DNA of 64,000 nt from Thereva unica (lineage: Eukaryota > Arthropoda > Insecta > Diptera > Therevidae), in NCBI GenBank assembly GCA_949987705.1, contig OX465281.1, positions 143,454,876-143,518,875 on the forward strand, written 5' to 3'. The notes beneath the pieces are model-generated. The model made no database searches and was not told the DNA's origin. It worked only from the letters and a program-made list of their open reading frames with translations. A program made the translations under genes and the position numbers. Below, piece after piece: positions 1-11,360 of the stretch (position 1 is the first letter of the stretch; the number at the start of each line of letters is the position of its first letter).

Positions 1-2143
1 CCCTTTCATTTGATACCCATGTCGAGGGGGTTGTGAAGAAAATGGTAATCCGCCCTCTTGAGGTGGCCTCGGTGGATCTAACTATTTATTGAGTATACTA
101 TATTGCTTATTGTATTCTACTTATCATACCCTTTAATTTGATAACCATGTCGAGGGGGTTGTGAAGAAAATGATAATCCGCCCTCTTGAGATGACAGCCA
201 TGGATCTAACCAGATATTGAGTATATTATATCGCTTATGGTATTCTACTTATGATACCCTTTCAATTGATACCTATGTCGAGGTGGTGGTGAAAAAATGG
301 TAGTCCGCCCTCTTGAGACGGCCGCCATGGATATAAAGACATAGCTCATTGTATTCTACTTATCATACCCTTTCATTTGATACCAATGTCGAGGGGGTTG
401 TGAAGAAAATGGTAATCCGCCCTCTTGAGATGACAGCCATGGATCTAACCAGATATTGAGTATATTATATCGCTTATGGTATTCTACTTATGATACCCTT
501 TCAATTGATACCTATGTCGATTTGGTGGTGAAGAAATGGTAGTTCGCCCTCTTGAGACGGCCGCCATCGATATAAAGACATAGCTTATTGTATTCTACTT
601 ATCATACCCTTTCGTTTGATACCCATGTCGAGGGGGTTGTGAAGAAAATGGTAATCCGCCCTCTTGAGATGACAGCCATGGATCTAACCAGATATTGAGT
701 ATATTATATCGCTTATGGTATTCTACTTATGATACCCTTTCAATTGATACCTATGTCGATTTGGTGGTGAAGAAATGGTAGTCCGCCCTCTTGAGACGGC
801 CGCCATCGATATAAAGACATAGCTTATTGTATTCTACTTATCATACCCTTTCGTTTGATACCCATGTCGAGGGGGTTGTGAAGAAAATGTTAATGCGTCC
901 TCTTCAGGTGGCCTCAGTGGATCTAACTATTTATTGAGTATACTATATTGCTTATTGTATTCTACTTATCATACCCTGTCATTTGATACCCATGTCGAGG
1001 GGGTTGAGAAGAAAATGGTAATCCGCCCTCTTGAGATGACAGCCATGGATCTAACCATATATTGAGTAAATTATATCGCTTATGGTATTCTACTTATGAT
1101 ACCCTTTCAATTGATACCTATGTCGAGGTGGTGGTGAAGAAATGGTAGTCCGCCCTCTTGAGACAGCCGCCATGGAAGTAAAGACATAACTTATTGTATT
1201 CTACTTGTCATACCCTTTCGTTTGATACCCATGTCGAGGGGGTTGTGAAGAAAATGGTAATGCGTCCTCTTCAGGTGGCCTCAGTGGATCTAACTATTTA
1301 TTGAGTATACTATATTGCTTATTGTATTCTACTTATCATACCCTTTCATTTGATACCCATGTCAAGTGGGTTGAGAAGAGAATGGTAATCCGCCCTCTTG
1401 AGATGACAGCCATGGATCTAACCATATATTGAGTAAATTATATCGCTTATGGTATTCTACTTATGATACCCTTTCAATTGATACCTATGTCGAGGTGGTG
1501 GTGAAGAAATGGTAGTCCGCCCTCTTGAGACAGCCGCCATGGATATAAAGACATAGCTTATTGTATTCTACTTGTCATACCCTTTCGTTTGATACCCATG
1601 TCGAGGGGGTTGTGAAGAAAATGGTAATGCGTCCTCTTCAGGTGGCCTCGGTGGATCTAACTATTTATTGAGTATACTATATTGCTTATTGTATTCTACT
1701 TATCATACCCTTTCATTTGATACCCATGTCGAGGGGGTTGAGAAGAAAATGGTAATCCGCCCTCTTAATATGACAGCCATGGATCTAACCATATATTGAG
1801 TAAATTATATCGCTTATGGTATTCTACTTATGATACCCTTTCAATTGATACCTATGTCGAGGTGGTGGTGAAGAAATGGTAGTCCGCCCTCTTGAGACAG
1901 CCGCCATGGATATAAAGACATAGCTTATTGTATTCTACTTGTCATACCCTTACGTTTGATACCCATGTCGAGGAAGTTGTGAAGAAAATGGTAATGCGTC
2001 CTCTTGAGGTGGCCTCGGTGGATCTAACTTTTTATTGAGTATACTATATTGCTTATTGTGTTCTACTTATCATACCGTTTCATTTGATACCTATGTCGAG
2101 GGGGTTGTGAAGAAAATGGTAATCCGCCCTCTTGAGACGCGTA
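1..2143 (+). repeat. Satellite array of 128/111-bp monomers (array 1)
   Basis: Head-to-tail monomers share a core (cccttt, then ttgatacc, then atgtcga, then a G-rich/gaagaaatgg box, then ccctcttgag). Monomer starts near 1, 129, 257, 368, 496 and 607 give spacings of 128, 128, 111, 128 and 111. Three classes alternate. Class A has 'ggtggcctcggtgg', class B has 'gatgacagccatgg', and class C is 17 bp shorter with 'ataaagacatag'. The array is therefore a higher-order repeat of B-C (239 bp) or A-B-C (367 bp) units. It continues beyond the left edge. No open frame runs through it. Confidence 0.95.
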
Positions 2144-2780
2144 CCATGCGTACACTTTTTGTTAATTACCCAACATTTGACATCAGCAGTGCTGGATTTG
2201 ACTAACTTGTAACGAATATGTCATATTTTTAGAAATAAATTACGATTACGATCTCGGCATTCAGTATTTCAAAATTTTACTGTACATTTGTACTGTGAAC
2301 TACATGTTTTTTATAGTACCTTACGCAATCTGATACCATAGTTGCGACTAACTACTTTAAATGAATACATTTTGTTAATCATCTAATGCCATCTAGCATC
2401 AACAGTTCGAGTAAACACTTTTCGACTAACTAGTAGCACCATCTCATTTATTGAGCAATTGAAATAACTTAGAGCGCCATCTGACAGAATAATTTTGAGT
2501 ACCCACTTTTTTAGACTGAAGGAGAAGAAAAAAGTTCGATTCGAAATGTAAAAAATGTAAAAATAAAGAAAACGAAGAATGATAGGGAAAAAAACTCATG
2601 GAATAATAAATTATTTATATGTTGGGTATCGGTTACAAATGAAAAATTAGTTATATTGCTTATAAAAAGGTGATAAATCGCATAATTTTATAAAAAAAAC
2701 ACCTTGTTTTCTATGTTTAGGCGTAAATAAGGCATTAGCTGTTTGCCCTTACGAACGCGGCAAACTACCGCTTGCCTTGA
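2144..2780 (+). mobile_element. 3' end ('L' segment) of satellite-bearing Helitron-like element H, copy a
   Basis: The part from about 2256 to 2780 is nearly identical to 32337-32865, so it is the non-satellite 3' tail of the same element family. Both copies stop at exactly the same point: a short hairpin (GGCAA, 8-nt loop, TTGCC) followed by TTGA, after which the host resumes with T. Positions 2144-2255 link array 1 to the tail and are missing from the other copy. The 5' end of this copy lies outside the window. The tail contains AT-rich sequence with 'gccatct' motifs and no gene of its own. Confidence 0.75.
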
Positions 2781-3185
2781 TAAATTTTTTTCTTTACATT
2801 TTTCAACATATTTTCTATAATACTCTTTCACACTATATGCAGCATTGTTATTGTGGTACATAACGATGTTTAAAAATTTCAGCATTTCAAATAGTTTACA
2901 AAGTTCAGCCTGCCTTAAGGTGATGCTGCCACTGCCAATGGGGATTTTGTGTTCTTTTTGCAGCTTTGGTTGATTTGTTGGAGATGTATTTTCCATTTTA
3001 GTTTTTGAAGCGCCAAGATAGCTGTAAATTGTCCATTCAGAATAGGATACTGATATTGCTATGCCTCCATGGCGATGAAGCACTATTTTTGCCTCAAAAG
3101 ATGATGAGTCAAATCTGAGAATTATTTTCCGGTTGTGACAATCGTCCAGATGATATGTGTAGTTTAATAACAGATTTTCACCCAC
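2688..3185 (-). pseudogene. Polinton-associated hypothetical protein, chimeric with element H
   Basis: An ATG-started frame of 165 codons, on the same strand as the protease and capsid genes and downstream of them. I do not recognise the family. Residues 1-135 are encoded by Polinton-side DNA (3185-2781). Residues 136-165 come from the 3' tail of element H, which joins at 2780/2781. The native C-terminus is therefore lost or lies outside the window, and the last 30 residues are an accident of the insertion. There is no signal peptide or membrane segment; the C-terminal half is basic. Position suggests a minor virion or accessory gene of the Polinton. That is inference only. Confidence 0.5.
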
Positions 3186-3417
3186 AATTTTTGCTTCACA
3201 TTTGGACAGCCTATTTTCTCCTTTAGCACCAGTGATCCTTTGTCTCTTACGTGATGGCTACTCAATTTAAACTTACACACTGAATATTAACATTCTCTGT
3301 TGGGGTTTTTATAGTACTGACCTCTGCTTTGCATTTTTGGGTACAGAAAACTTAAATATTCTTTAAATATACATTAATAATTTTATTATCATTTGAACTG
3401 AAATCGCTGGAAGCGAA

Positions 3418-3790
3418 TTATTTTAAAAAAGTTTTCAAGCTTTTTCCCCTACATCGTGAATATAGAAATACACAGCAATAATGTCCACAACTTGACTTTG
3501 CAATCGGTTTTTATTATTCAAAAAATTCTTTGAATTATTTAGTAGAAATCTTTGATAAATTTATTGGTGGGATACCTTCCAAGAGAGTCAAAGTACTCTG
3601 CCGAGCCTTGTTTATGAAAATAAAAGGCAACCCAATGAGTTCCGTCTTTGTGTGCTGGATCTGTATTAGCTATGACGCATGCTGGTTTTTTTATTTTTTG
3701 TGGTAGATGGTTGCATGGGAAGTCTCCTCTAAAAAAATTGTTTGTTACGCGATTGTTTGTCAATGCAGTTGCAAGCTCGATCGTGTTCAT
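3418..3790 (-). pseudogene. Polinton adenovirus-type cysteine protease (PRO), frameshifted
   Basis: Polintons encode an adenain/Ulp1-like cysteine protease for virion maturation. The ATG at 3790 opens 83 codons with the hallmarks of the N-terminal half: a 'GTHWVAFYF' block carrying the catalytic His, then 'EYFDSLG' with the acidic residue. The frame stops at 3541-3539. The conserved Cys block (CGHYC) is still present at 3489-3475 but in another frame, running on to a stop at 3418-3420. An RLQS-like segment just before it lies in yet another frame. The gene therefore keeps all catalytic landmarks but is broken by at least one frameshift and one stop. The start overlaps the stop of the upstream frame (ATGA). 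Confidence 0.8.
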
Positions 3791-4011
3791 TCTTGTTCAC
3801 AGGTAAATGCTGCTTCTAGGTCAATGACACTGGTGAGAGATGTAACGTAGTTATTTATAAACTCCTTAGTTGGTGTACCACGAACGAAGATTGTCTTAAA
3901 TTTCGCAAGAGTTTTGTCTTCATCTATCCGTTTTAGTTCAAGGTTACCAAATTTAGTTGATTGTTGTTGCTCGTTGCGTTCTGTACTACATAGAAGTTGA
4001 ATATTTAAAAA
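3787..4011 (-). CDS. Short open frame between capsid and protease genes, unknown
   Basis: An open stretch of 74 codons and a stop (no ATG at its head), rich in charged residues, with no family I recognise. Its TGA overlaps the protease ATG by 4 bases (ATGA), which suggests that two real, tightly packed Polinton genes adjoined here. Upstream (about 4011-4150) another frame has coding-like composition, including a Gly-Gly-Asp-Tyr-Thr-Phe-Phe run. The two may be parts of one frameshifted minor capsid gene. No penton or ATPase motif is visible. Confidence 0.35.
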   Translation of the reverse strand, partial: FLNIQLLCSTERNEQQQSTKFGNLELKRIDEDKTLAKFKTIFVRGTPTKEFINNYVTSLTSVIDLEAAFTCEQE

Positions 4012-4184
4012 TTATTTCCTTCGCAAACGTTTTATTTTGCGCAGTGAATCCAGCGAAAGAGACTTTCTTAAAGAAGGTATAGTCACCTCCGCAAAAGTAT
4101 TCCAGATTAATTAAACAGTTCATTGTTACCGTAATAAACCAATTCACCAACTAATAGGTGGAACATATCGTTACCATACTTTGA

Positions 4185-5482
4185 TCCTTGTCAATTTCAA
4201 TGCTTCTATTGTACTCGTCATATACAATGCACGTCACACTATTTTTTAACGCGTCTCTAAATTTTCCTTCAACTCGTACTGTTCCTTGATTTAGTAAATT
4301 GCCGTAGGTCGTGTTATATGAATTGTCTGTTGTTAAATCGAAAGCGAGAAGAAAACATCACTTGTCAAATAATTTCTTAGATATTTGATGACCTTTATCG
4401 AAATAATGAATACCTGTTCCTCTGAATAACGTATTGTATCCGCGTGTACTAATCGGATTATCTTTTGAGTAGTCAAATTCGAGAGGCTAATTTGGTATCT
4501 GCATGCCATTCACTGATAAATTGAATCTGGTAATGTTGTTATGTTTAAAGTTGAAGGGGTTCTTTGTTCTTCTGCCAGTGTAAGCATCATTGTCCACCAT
4601 TCCAAAAATTATTAAGTTCGGTAATTGTCCAATGACGATATTATCCAGTGAAAGTGTGAATGTGTTTGCGGGAACAGTATAGCTTTTAACTTCAACTCGC
4701 TTGTACGGGTATATGCCATTCGAACGCTGTAGAACTGTCTTATGGGCTAATAAAATATTCGGATTGACGGTTATGTGGTTCATGTACATGGTTGTATCTA
4801 AGATTTTTAATTGTGGTGAGTCGGTCCCGTCCTTGGCTAAAATATAAAATTCTCGCTTTTCAAGCGATAAAACTACACGTAAATCGACACCGTTTAATAG
4901 CAACTTATCCTGATTAAGCAAATCAGTATAAATTTTCCCCATCAATTCAACTACATTACTTTTATTGCAGAGTTTCTGACGATCTAAATAGCCTTGATGT
5001 AATTCAGCGACGGGTTTATCGATATCTGCAATTTCCGCATCATCTTTGTCCAGATACCAGCTAACCGACTCCAAATGGGTAGATGCCGCATCTTTGCCAT
5101 AATTTAATAAATTTTCAATATAAGCGCGATAATTGTAATTGTGGTCGGTTCGAGCAATTGGTTTTCCATTCAAATATACAGTGAACTGGCGAAATATGGA
5201 GTGTAAAATATTGTTTATTAAACCTGGAGCATCACCATCATCTGGATATAGTTTTTCTTTTCCATATTTTATTTTAATTAATTGCAATTTTAAGCCAAGA
5301 TAGATGCTAGATAAATCACGGCATGTATCTCCATGACCCAGAGTTACAAACTTTAGAACAGAGGAGTTGTCGAGTGAGGCTATTGGCTTATATGCTACTT
5401 CCTCTGTTTTCAAAATATTGCTATGAACTGGTGGTGTTGAAAAAAAAACCAATTCCGATTTCATGCATTCTTTGTACGGCAT
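4185..5482 (-). pseudogene. Polinton major capsid protein (hexon-like double jelly roll)
   Basis: Resembles the family often annotated in animals as 'F54H12.2-like', which corresponds to the Polinton/adintovirus major capsid protein. The likely start is the ATG at 5482 (MPYKEC...KSELVFF), because the residues before it match the basic tail of the preceding virion protein. Recognisable blocks include the early 'SELVFFSTPP', a central 'YLNGKPIARTDHNY' and a late 'FNFKHNN' followed by 'VNG.QIP'. The main frame ends at 4487. The family's C-terminal third continues in a shifted frame to about 4185, with an internal TGA. The gene is dead by at least one frameshift and one nonsense codon. No assembled product is expected. 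Confidence 0.75.
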
Positions 5483-6133
5483 TATGATTATTTTATATTT
5501 ATCAAATATGTCCAGTAAACCTTTACGTATCTTTCGTTTTGTTTTCAAAACTCTTGCTTTTAATCCTTTTCTTTGATTTTTAGTTTTACAATTTCTCGAC
5601 TGTTTAGGTATTTTTCCACTTCTCTTGCGTTTAACTGCTGGCTTTAAATTTAGAGTTGTAAACGGATTGGGTCTTCTTATACCTGTACCCTTCATGCTAT
5701 CAAACAGTTTATTTATACCTTTCTGAGCTAAATTTTGAACAGCAACTCTACCGTGTTCTTTTAAAATATCTTAAACTGATTTGTTGTTGATGTTTTTATC
5801 TTGTATTATAACTTGTCCTGTTTTTACAGCCTGTTGTGCCAATGTTTTTAATCCTGATGTAGCTAGAGGTTTTAAGTGTCGAAATAATGCACTGAAGAAG
5901 CTACCGGTACCTCTTCCACGTTGATAAATAACTGGACCACGATATAATTCGCCAATATCCGACACACTGGCGCCGCTTTGTACGTGTACATATATTAGGA
6001 ATCCATCTCGTAATTCTATTTTGTAGAAACTGTAGTAGTAGGAGGAGGAAAATATTCTGTAGAGGATTGCTGTACACTTGTTTCCACCAATAATTCCAAT
6101 TCTTAAAGTTGTCAGGTATTCTCTTAAGTCCAA
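5483..6133 (-). pseudogene. Polinton minor virion protein (pX-like), interrupted and fused to capsid gene
   Basis: The first 120 codons include a 'YQRGRGTGSF' block and a hydrophobic 'FRHLKPL' helix typical of the small virion protein that sits beside the capsid gene in Polintons. A TAA at 5773-5771 interrupts the frame. The same frame then continues through a Lys/Arg-rich tail ending in 'DIF', as in this family, and runs without a stop into the capsid start at 5482. So one nonsense codon splits the gene, and loss of its own stop fuses it to the capsid frame. The first codon in the open frame is TTG, so the N-terminus is probably missing. The family assignment is from memory of domain order and is moderately sure. 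Confidence 0.55.
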
Positions 6134-6861
6134 TAATAAAAACCCAATTAAATCAACACAACAATCTTTATTTTATTAATTTCTCTCAAAAGTCCACTAT
6201 TCCCTCAAATAATTCCTTTTTTATTGCATCCTTAATCGCGACGCCAATAATAATTTTCGAACTACTTCTTCCACAACGCGACCGAACCCTTTCAAATTCT
6301 CCGCAAGACTCTACTAACTCTTTTTAAAACCTCAAGTGTTAAATACCGATACATAACAAACGATTTCGTTACTTTACATAGGGATTTCATCATCCGATTC
6401 TACTAATTATCCCATTGGTCAACTCAAATCACCAGATCCTAAGAACGTTGCTTCGTTGTTGCCGGTTTTTCTAGTTTCTTTGTTCTCTCCTCGAATTTGG
6501 ATTTTTATGACTAAAGGCAACAACAACACATCGCTCTTTTACATAGAAATCTCTGGCTGCTTACATAAAGACTATTTCAAGGTTTTTTTCTAATATGTAC
6601 ATCATTTTTTTTGTATTTGGCACTGTTATCGTATTAATTTTGGGATTTTACTTCTTCATTATAATTTAATTACCTACTACAGTTCGGCCATCCTGACCTT
6701 AAGTCGTCCTCGACTTACCTAACCTTACAAATACGTTCAAAATTCTCAAAATATTATTCAATCAAATGCTATGTATTATTATTCCTAAAATTGAATGTTT
6801 GTTCCAATAATCCATATAGTTATTATCAAATATTAACAAATTCTAACAGAACCAATTACTT
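6134..6861 (-). other. Non-coding stretch, probably 3' part of a gypsy-type element with possible LTR
   Basis: No credible gene. It follows the gypsy integrase remnant on the minus strand. At about 6690-6720 the minus strand reads a GA-rich run ending 'ggatggccgaac' followed by 'tgtagtagg', the usual look of a polypurine tract and the start of a 3' LTR. If so, the LTR would run from about 6680 down to about 6135, next to the Polinton virion gene. No second LTR is in the window to confirm this. Confidence 0.35.
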
Positions 6862-7636
6862 ATCCTTGCTTTACTCCTAATTTTGTAATAAATTCATTGC
6901 GGAATACACTCCCTGGAATGGTCTATTACTATTTTGATATCCATCAGGATCCTTACTCAAATACCTATCATTCCCCAATACTTTACATACTTTATATGGT
7001 CCTCGAAATTTTGGTATTAACTTTTTATTTACCCCAATAGTAGTGTCTACATTAATAATATTTACTAATTCCCCAATTTTATATTCGCGGCTTTTTATGC
7101 CTCAAATTAAACCTGTTCTGGTTGTAAATCTGAGATTTATTATTGTTGAATGATGCCTTTTTCCTAATTTTTTTAATCTATCTTCGTCAATTCCACTAAA
7201 TCCTTCCGACAAATATTCTTTCAAATAGTCGACAATGATACCCTTTTGCTTTATACCAAATAATAATTCACTGGGGCATTCCCCGGTAAATCGATTCTGC
7301 GTGTTGTTTATGGAAAATTCTACGATTCCGACGACGACGATTCTTTCGATCCCATTCTAATTTTTTACTCTTATCTATTAACTTCACCAGCATAGGTTTA
7401 ATCGATCTGTTGACTCTTTCAACAGCTCCGTTTGCTTGTGGCATCACCGTGGCAACTAATATTTGCTTCACATTACTATCCTTGCAAAATTCTACAAATT
7501 CTTTGGAAGTAAACGCACTTCCCCTATCCGAAATAATTCTGTTTGGTCTGCTATATGATCTAAAATAATGCTCTAGGCTACTAATAACATCTTTACTACT
7601 CGTACTTTTCGTAGGATATAATCTAATAAGTCTGTT
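6862..7636 (-). pseudogene. Ty3/gypsy integrase C-terminal fragment
   Basis: Reading down the minus strand from 7636, an open frame shows a retroviral-type integrase core: 'RIISDRGSAF' (second catalytic Asp), then 'MPQANGAVERVNRS' with the catalytic Glu. Stops and shifts follow near 7268. The C-terminal domain is again readable at about 6862-7140 in another frame (an 'FRGPYKV..VLGNDRY' block typical of gypsy elements). Everything upstream of the core (RT, RNase H) is missing because the element is cut at 7634-7636 by the foldback of H copy c. It is a decayed relic and distinct in position from the gypsy element at 61 kb. Confidence 0.8.
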
Positions 7637-8282
7637 TTAAACTGTCCCAATAAATAATTTCGCGCCCACGAACTTCTAATTCACATTTTTAATATTTTTT
7701 GGTGGGATATCACTCTTTTTTGTTTTAATAAATTCTAAAATAAAAAATAAATAATCTTTTGTATAAAGAAATATTATGTATTTAATTGTTCATTATATTT
7801 TTTTTTCTTATTTTATAAGTAAGTACATAATAACAAAATGTAGGAATTCAAATTAATATTATTGTCTTTATAAAAAATAAACATAAGATCCTTTCGCGTT
7901 TCTCGGCCAAGATTTTTCCTGCACTATGGAATCATTGATCCATAACCAGCTCGATTTTTGTCTCAACATGCTGATGTAATGACTTTGTTTCGGTATGGAA
8001 TATAACAATAATCACTTCAAAATTTGAACCAAATATATGCAATTTTGCAGAAATGACAGTTTTAATATCGCATTGCTCAATTTTAATAAACTTTTTATTA
8101 TTCAGCTCGAATAATTTTAGTTGTATGATGAGAACAGGTGCTACCAAAATTATTTCCGATTTATGAAACTTTTGAGTGTACAAACGACTAACTATTTTTA
8201 TATGAACACTTTTTGCTAATCATCGAGTGCCATCTGGCATCAACAGTGCAAGTAAAAATTTATCGAATAGCTAGTAACGATA
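7634..8282 (+). mobile_element. 5' portion of element H, copy c (half foldback plus K segment)
   Basis: Positions 7634-7707 match the right arm of the foldback seen complete at 22095-22588 and end in ggtggga. Positions 7708-8170 match the K segment that follows that foldback in the two other copies, so the foldback-K junction is ancestral. The left arm is missing. The end of K here (8170-8282) resembles part of the L tail (2340-2450: cgactaact, then gccatct.gcatcaacag), showing that K and L share a short direct repeat. The short minus-strand frame at 7932-8183 recurs only because the DNA is repeated. Confidence 0.7.
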
Positions 8283-9838
8283 TATTGAGGATATACTACA
8301 TTGTTTATTGTCTTTTACTTATGATACCCTTTCATTTGATACCCATGTCGAGAGGGTTGTAAAGAAAATGGTAATCCGCGCTCTTGAGATGATCGCCGTG
8401 GATCTAACGATATATTGAGTATTCTATATCGCTTATGATATTCTACTTATGATACCTTTTCAATTGACACCCATGTTGAGGGGGTGGTGAAGAAATGGTA
8501 ATCCGCCCTCTTTTAGACGGCAGCCATGGATTTTACGACATAGCTTATTGTGTTCTTCTTATCATACCCTTTCATTTGATACCTATGTCGAAGGGGTGCT
8601 GAAGAAAATGGTAATGCGTCCTCTTTAGATGGCCGCCGTGGATCTAACTATATATTGAGTAATACTATATTGCTTATTATATTCTACTTATTCCATTTCA
8701 TTTGATACCCATGTCGAGGGGGTTGTAAAGAAAAGTGTAATCCACTCTCTTGAGAAGACCGCCATGGATCTAACCATACATTGTGTATACTAAATTGCTT
8801 CTACTATTCTACTCATGATACCCTTTCAATTGATTGGTGAAGAAGTGGTAATCCGCCCTCTTGAGACCGCCGATATGGATTTTACGACATATCATATTGT
8901 ATTCTGCTTATCATACCCTTTCATTTGATACCCATGTCGATGGGATGGTGAAGAAAATGGTAATGCGTCGTCTTGAGATGGCCGCAGTGGATCTAGCTAT
9001 TTATTGAGTATACTATATTGTTTATTGTATTCTACTTATCATTCCCTTTCATTTGATACCCATGTCGAAGGGATTGTGAAGAAATCGGTAATACACCCTC
9101 TTGAGATGACCGCCATGGATCTAACCATACATTGAGTATACTATATTGCTTCTGGTATTCTACTCATGATGCCCTTTCAATTGATACCCATGTTGGGGGG
9201 GTGGTGAAAAAGTGGTAATCCGCCCTGTTGAGACCGCCGATATGGATTTTACGACATAGCATATGGTATTCTACTTATCATACCCTTTCATTTGATACCC
9301 ATGTCTAGGGGGTGGTGAAGAAAATGGTAATGCCTCCTCTTGAGATGGCCGCGTTGGATCTAACTATTTATTAAGTATACTATATTGCTTATTTTATTCT
9401 ACTTATCATTCCATTTCATTTGATACCCATGTCGACGGGGTTGTGAAGAAAATGGTAATCCGCTCTCTTGAGATGACCACCATGGATCTAACCATATATT
9501 GAGTATACTATATCCCTTATGGTATTCTACTTATGATACCCTTTCAATTAATACCCATCTTGAGGGGGTGGTGAAGAAATGGTAATCCGCCCTTTTGAGA
9601 CCGCCGATATAGATTTTACGACACAGCTTATTGTATGCTACTTATCATACCCTTTCATTTGATACCCATGTCGAGGGGGTGGTGAAGAAAATGGTAATCC
9701 GTCCTCTTGAGATGACCGCCCTGGATCCTAACCATATATCACTTATGGTATTCCACTTATAATACCCTTTCAATTGATGCCCATGCCGATAGAGTGGTAA
9801 AGAAATGGTAATCCGCCCTCTTGAGACTTCTGAGTAAG
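8283..9838 (+). repeat. Satellite array 2, diverged monomers
   Basis: Same monomer family as array 1 (128- and 111-bp classes). Monomers are visibly more diverged from each other, with private changes such as 'atattacgacatagc' variants and small deletions. It follows the K segment directly, as in the other H copies, and ends abruptly at about 9838 without an L tail. It therefore belongs to an older, truncated H copy. Confidence 0.9.
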
Positions 9839-9997
9839 AATTCGTGAAGTGGCCCCCCATATTTTCGAGTTTGAAATAAATTATTGAAATGAATGATTTT
9901 TGTTAGCCCTAAGTGTCAATAACAACGTGGTAAAATAATTTTTTTATATTGCAAATAATAACAATGTTATTAACAAATTAAGTTTTTTGTACTTTTT
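9839..9997. other. AT-rich spacer, nothing recognised
   Basis: Sequence between the end of satellite array 2 and the next inverted-repeat element. No open frame or repeat is seen. Confidence 0.5.
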
Positions 9998-10999
9998 AAC
10001 TTCCCAGTATAGGAAGTTATTGTAATCGGTCCGAAAATCGAAATCGAAAATTTCAACGTATTTTCATCTTTCAAGGTCCCAGGAGCATTTTAAGCAAAAA
10101 ATTGGGAGGAAGTATATGTGTGTGTGTGTGTATGTGCGTACGGATGTGGTCATTTTTTCCTGCACGATATCGCGCGAACCAAAACTGATATCGGCTTCGT
10201 TGAGGTGTTGTTCGAAGCGTATTAACCGAAATATGATCTGAAAAGATTTTCATGAAATTCGGTCCAGCCGTTTTTTTGTTTGAGCGACGTAAGTGAATTT
10301 TGTACCTGCACGATATCGCCCGAACCACGAAAGATATTGACTTACTTGAGGTGCCGTTCGAAGCGTATTAGCGACAATATAATCTGAAAAGATTTTTATA
10401 ATATTCGGTCCAGCGGTTTTTTGGTTTAAATGACTTAAGTGATTTTTGTACCTGCACGATATCGCGCGAACTATAAAAGATATGGGCTTAGTTGACGTGC
10501 CGTTCGAAGAGTATTAACCAAAATATGATCTGAAAAGATTTTCATAAAATTCGGTCGAGCCGTTTTTTTGTTTAAGCGGCGTAAGTGATTTTTGTACCTG
10601 CACGATATGGCCCGAACCACAAAAGATGTTGACTTACTTGAGGTGCCGTTCGAAGCGTATTAGCGACAATATAATCTGAAAATATTTTTATAATATTCGG
10701 TCCAGCGCGTTTTTGGTTTAACTGACTTAAGTGATTTTTGTACCGGCACGATACCGCGCGAACTAAAAACTATATCGACTTCATTGAGGTGCCGAAAAAC
10801 ATTAATACATCAATTTTATAAACATTTTCGTCATCCTAATCTTGTAAGTGCGCACATTAAGTTTGACATTTTAGCGAAAATATTGATAAACAATTGTGAC
10901 AAATTCTCGGTATTATGCATATATTCTATATTGCCTATTGTTCATTTATTATTAAAATATCCAATCATAATATTCAACATCCATCATACTGGGAAGTTG
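9998..10999. mobile_element. Putative non-autonomous element with 13-bp TIRs and internal 146-bp tandem repeats
   Basis: AACTTCCCAGTAT at 9998-10010 is matched by its exact reverse complement at 10987-10999. The left end is followed by a near-palindrome (cttcccagtataggaag), a 'ttgtaatcggtccg' box and a TG microsatellite (about 10117-10133). The body is a tandem array. No coding capacity. No convincing target duplication was found, so the outer limits are provisional. Confidence 0.55.
10156..10800 (+). repeat. 146-bp tandem repeat array, alternating subtypes
   Basis: Copies of a 'gcacgatatcgc.cgaac' box recur at about 10161, 10308, 10454, 10600 and 10746, a spacing of about 146 bp. Odd and even copies differ consistently ('aaccgaaatatgatctg' versus 'agcgacaatataatctg'), giving a 292-bp dimeric higher-order unit. 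Each unit also holds 'ttcggtccagc.gttttt' and 'gaggtgccgttcgaag'. Confidence 0.9.
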
Positions 11000-11360
11000 A
11001 TCGTGTGGAAGGGTCGAACTAGTTTCTTCAAAAAATCATATTTTGGGTTCTTTTTAACAAAAGTGGCTGAAATTTACACTAAGAATGTAAAAAAGGCTGA
11101 ACTTTGAGATAAAAAAGGAAAAACCAAAAAAAAAATGATTGTTAATAAAAAATAGGCACATTTTCATAAACAAATTAAAAATTTCTCATGTTCTTGAACT
11201 CATATCGACTTCGTTTAAAAACAGTATCAAAGTACATTTATTTATGCTCATGCTAGTGAAATAAAATTTTTGTTACCTCTTAAACTTTTGGAATTCCAGG
11301 AAATTTTTGTCTTTTTTCTCATTTAGTTGCAATGGAGAAAGTGTGTTTTATTTAGTTTAG
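11000..11360. other. AT-rich region upstream of integrase remnant, no gene seen
   Basis: Contains short A-runs and no frame with recognisable protein similarity. A TAG at 11358-11360 closes the integrase frame upstream, so the missing N-terminus of the integrase is not readable here. Confidence 0.5.

Noticed and set aside
1..2143. CRISPR-like periodic repeats
   Set aside because: Monomers are contiguous, 111-128 bp, diverged, and have no unique spacers; this is satellite DNA.
7932..8183. Recurrent minus-strand ORF in the K segments (also 22743-23021 and 26535-26807)
   Set aside because: Recurs because K is repeated; N- and C-termini differ by frame-changing indels and no family is recognised.
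10117..10133. TG microsatellite as a regulatory site
   Set aside because: Simple repeat within a non-autonomous element; nothing supports a function.
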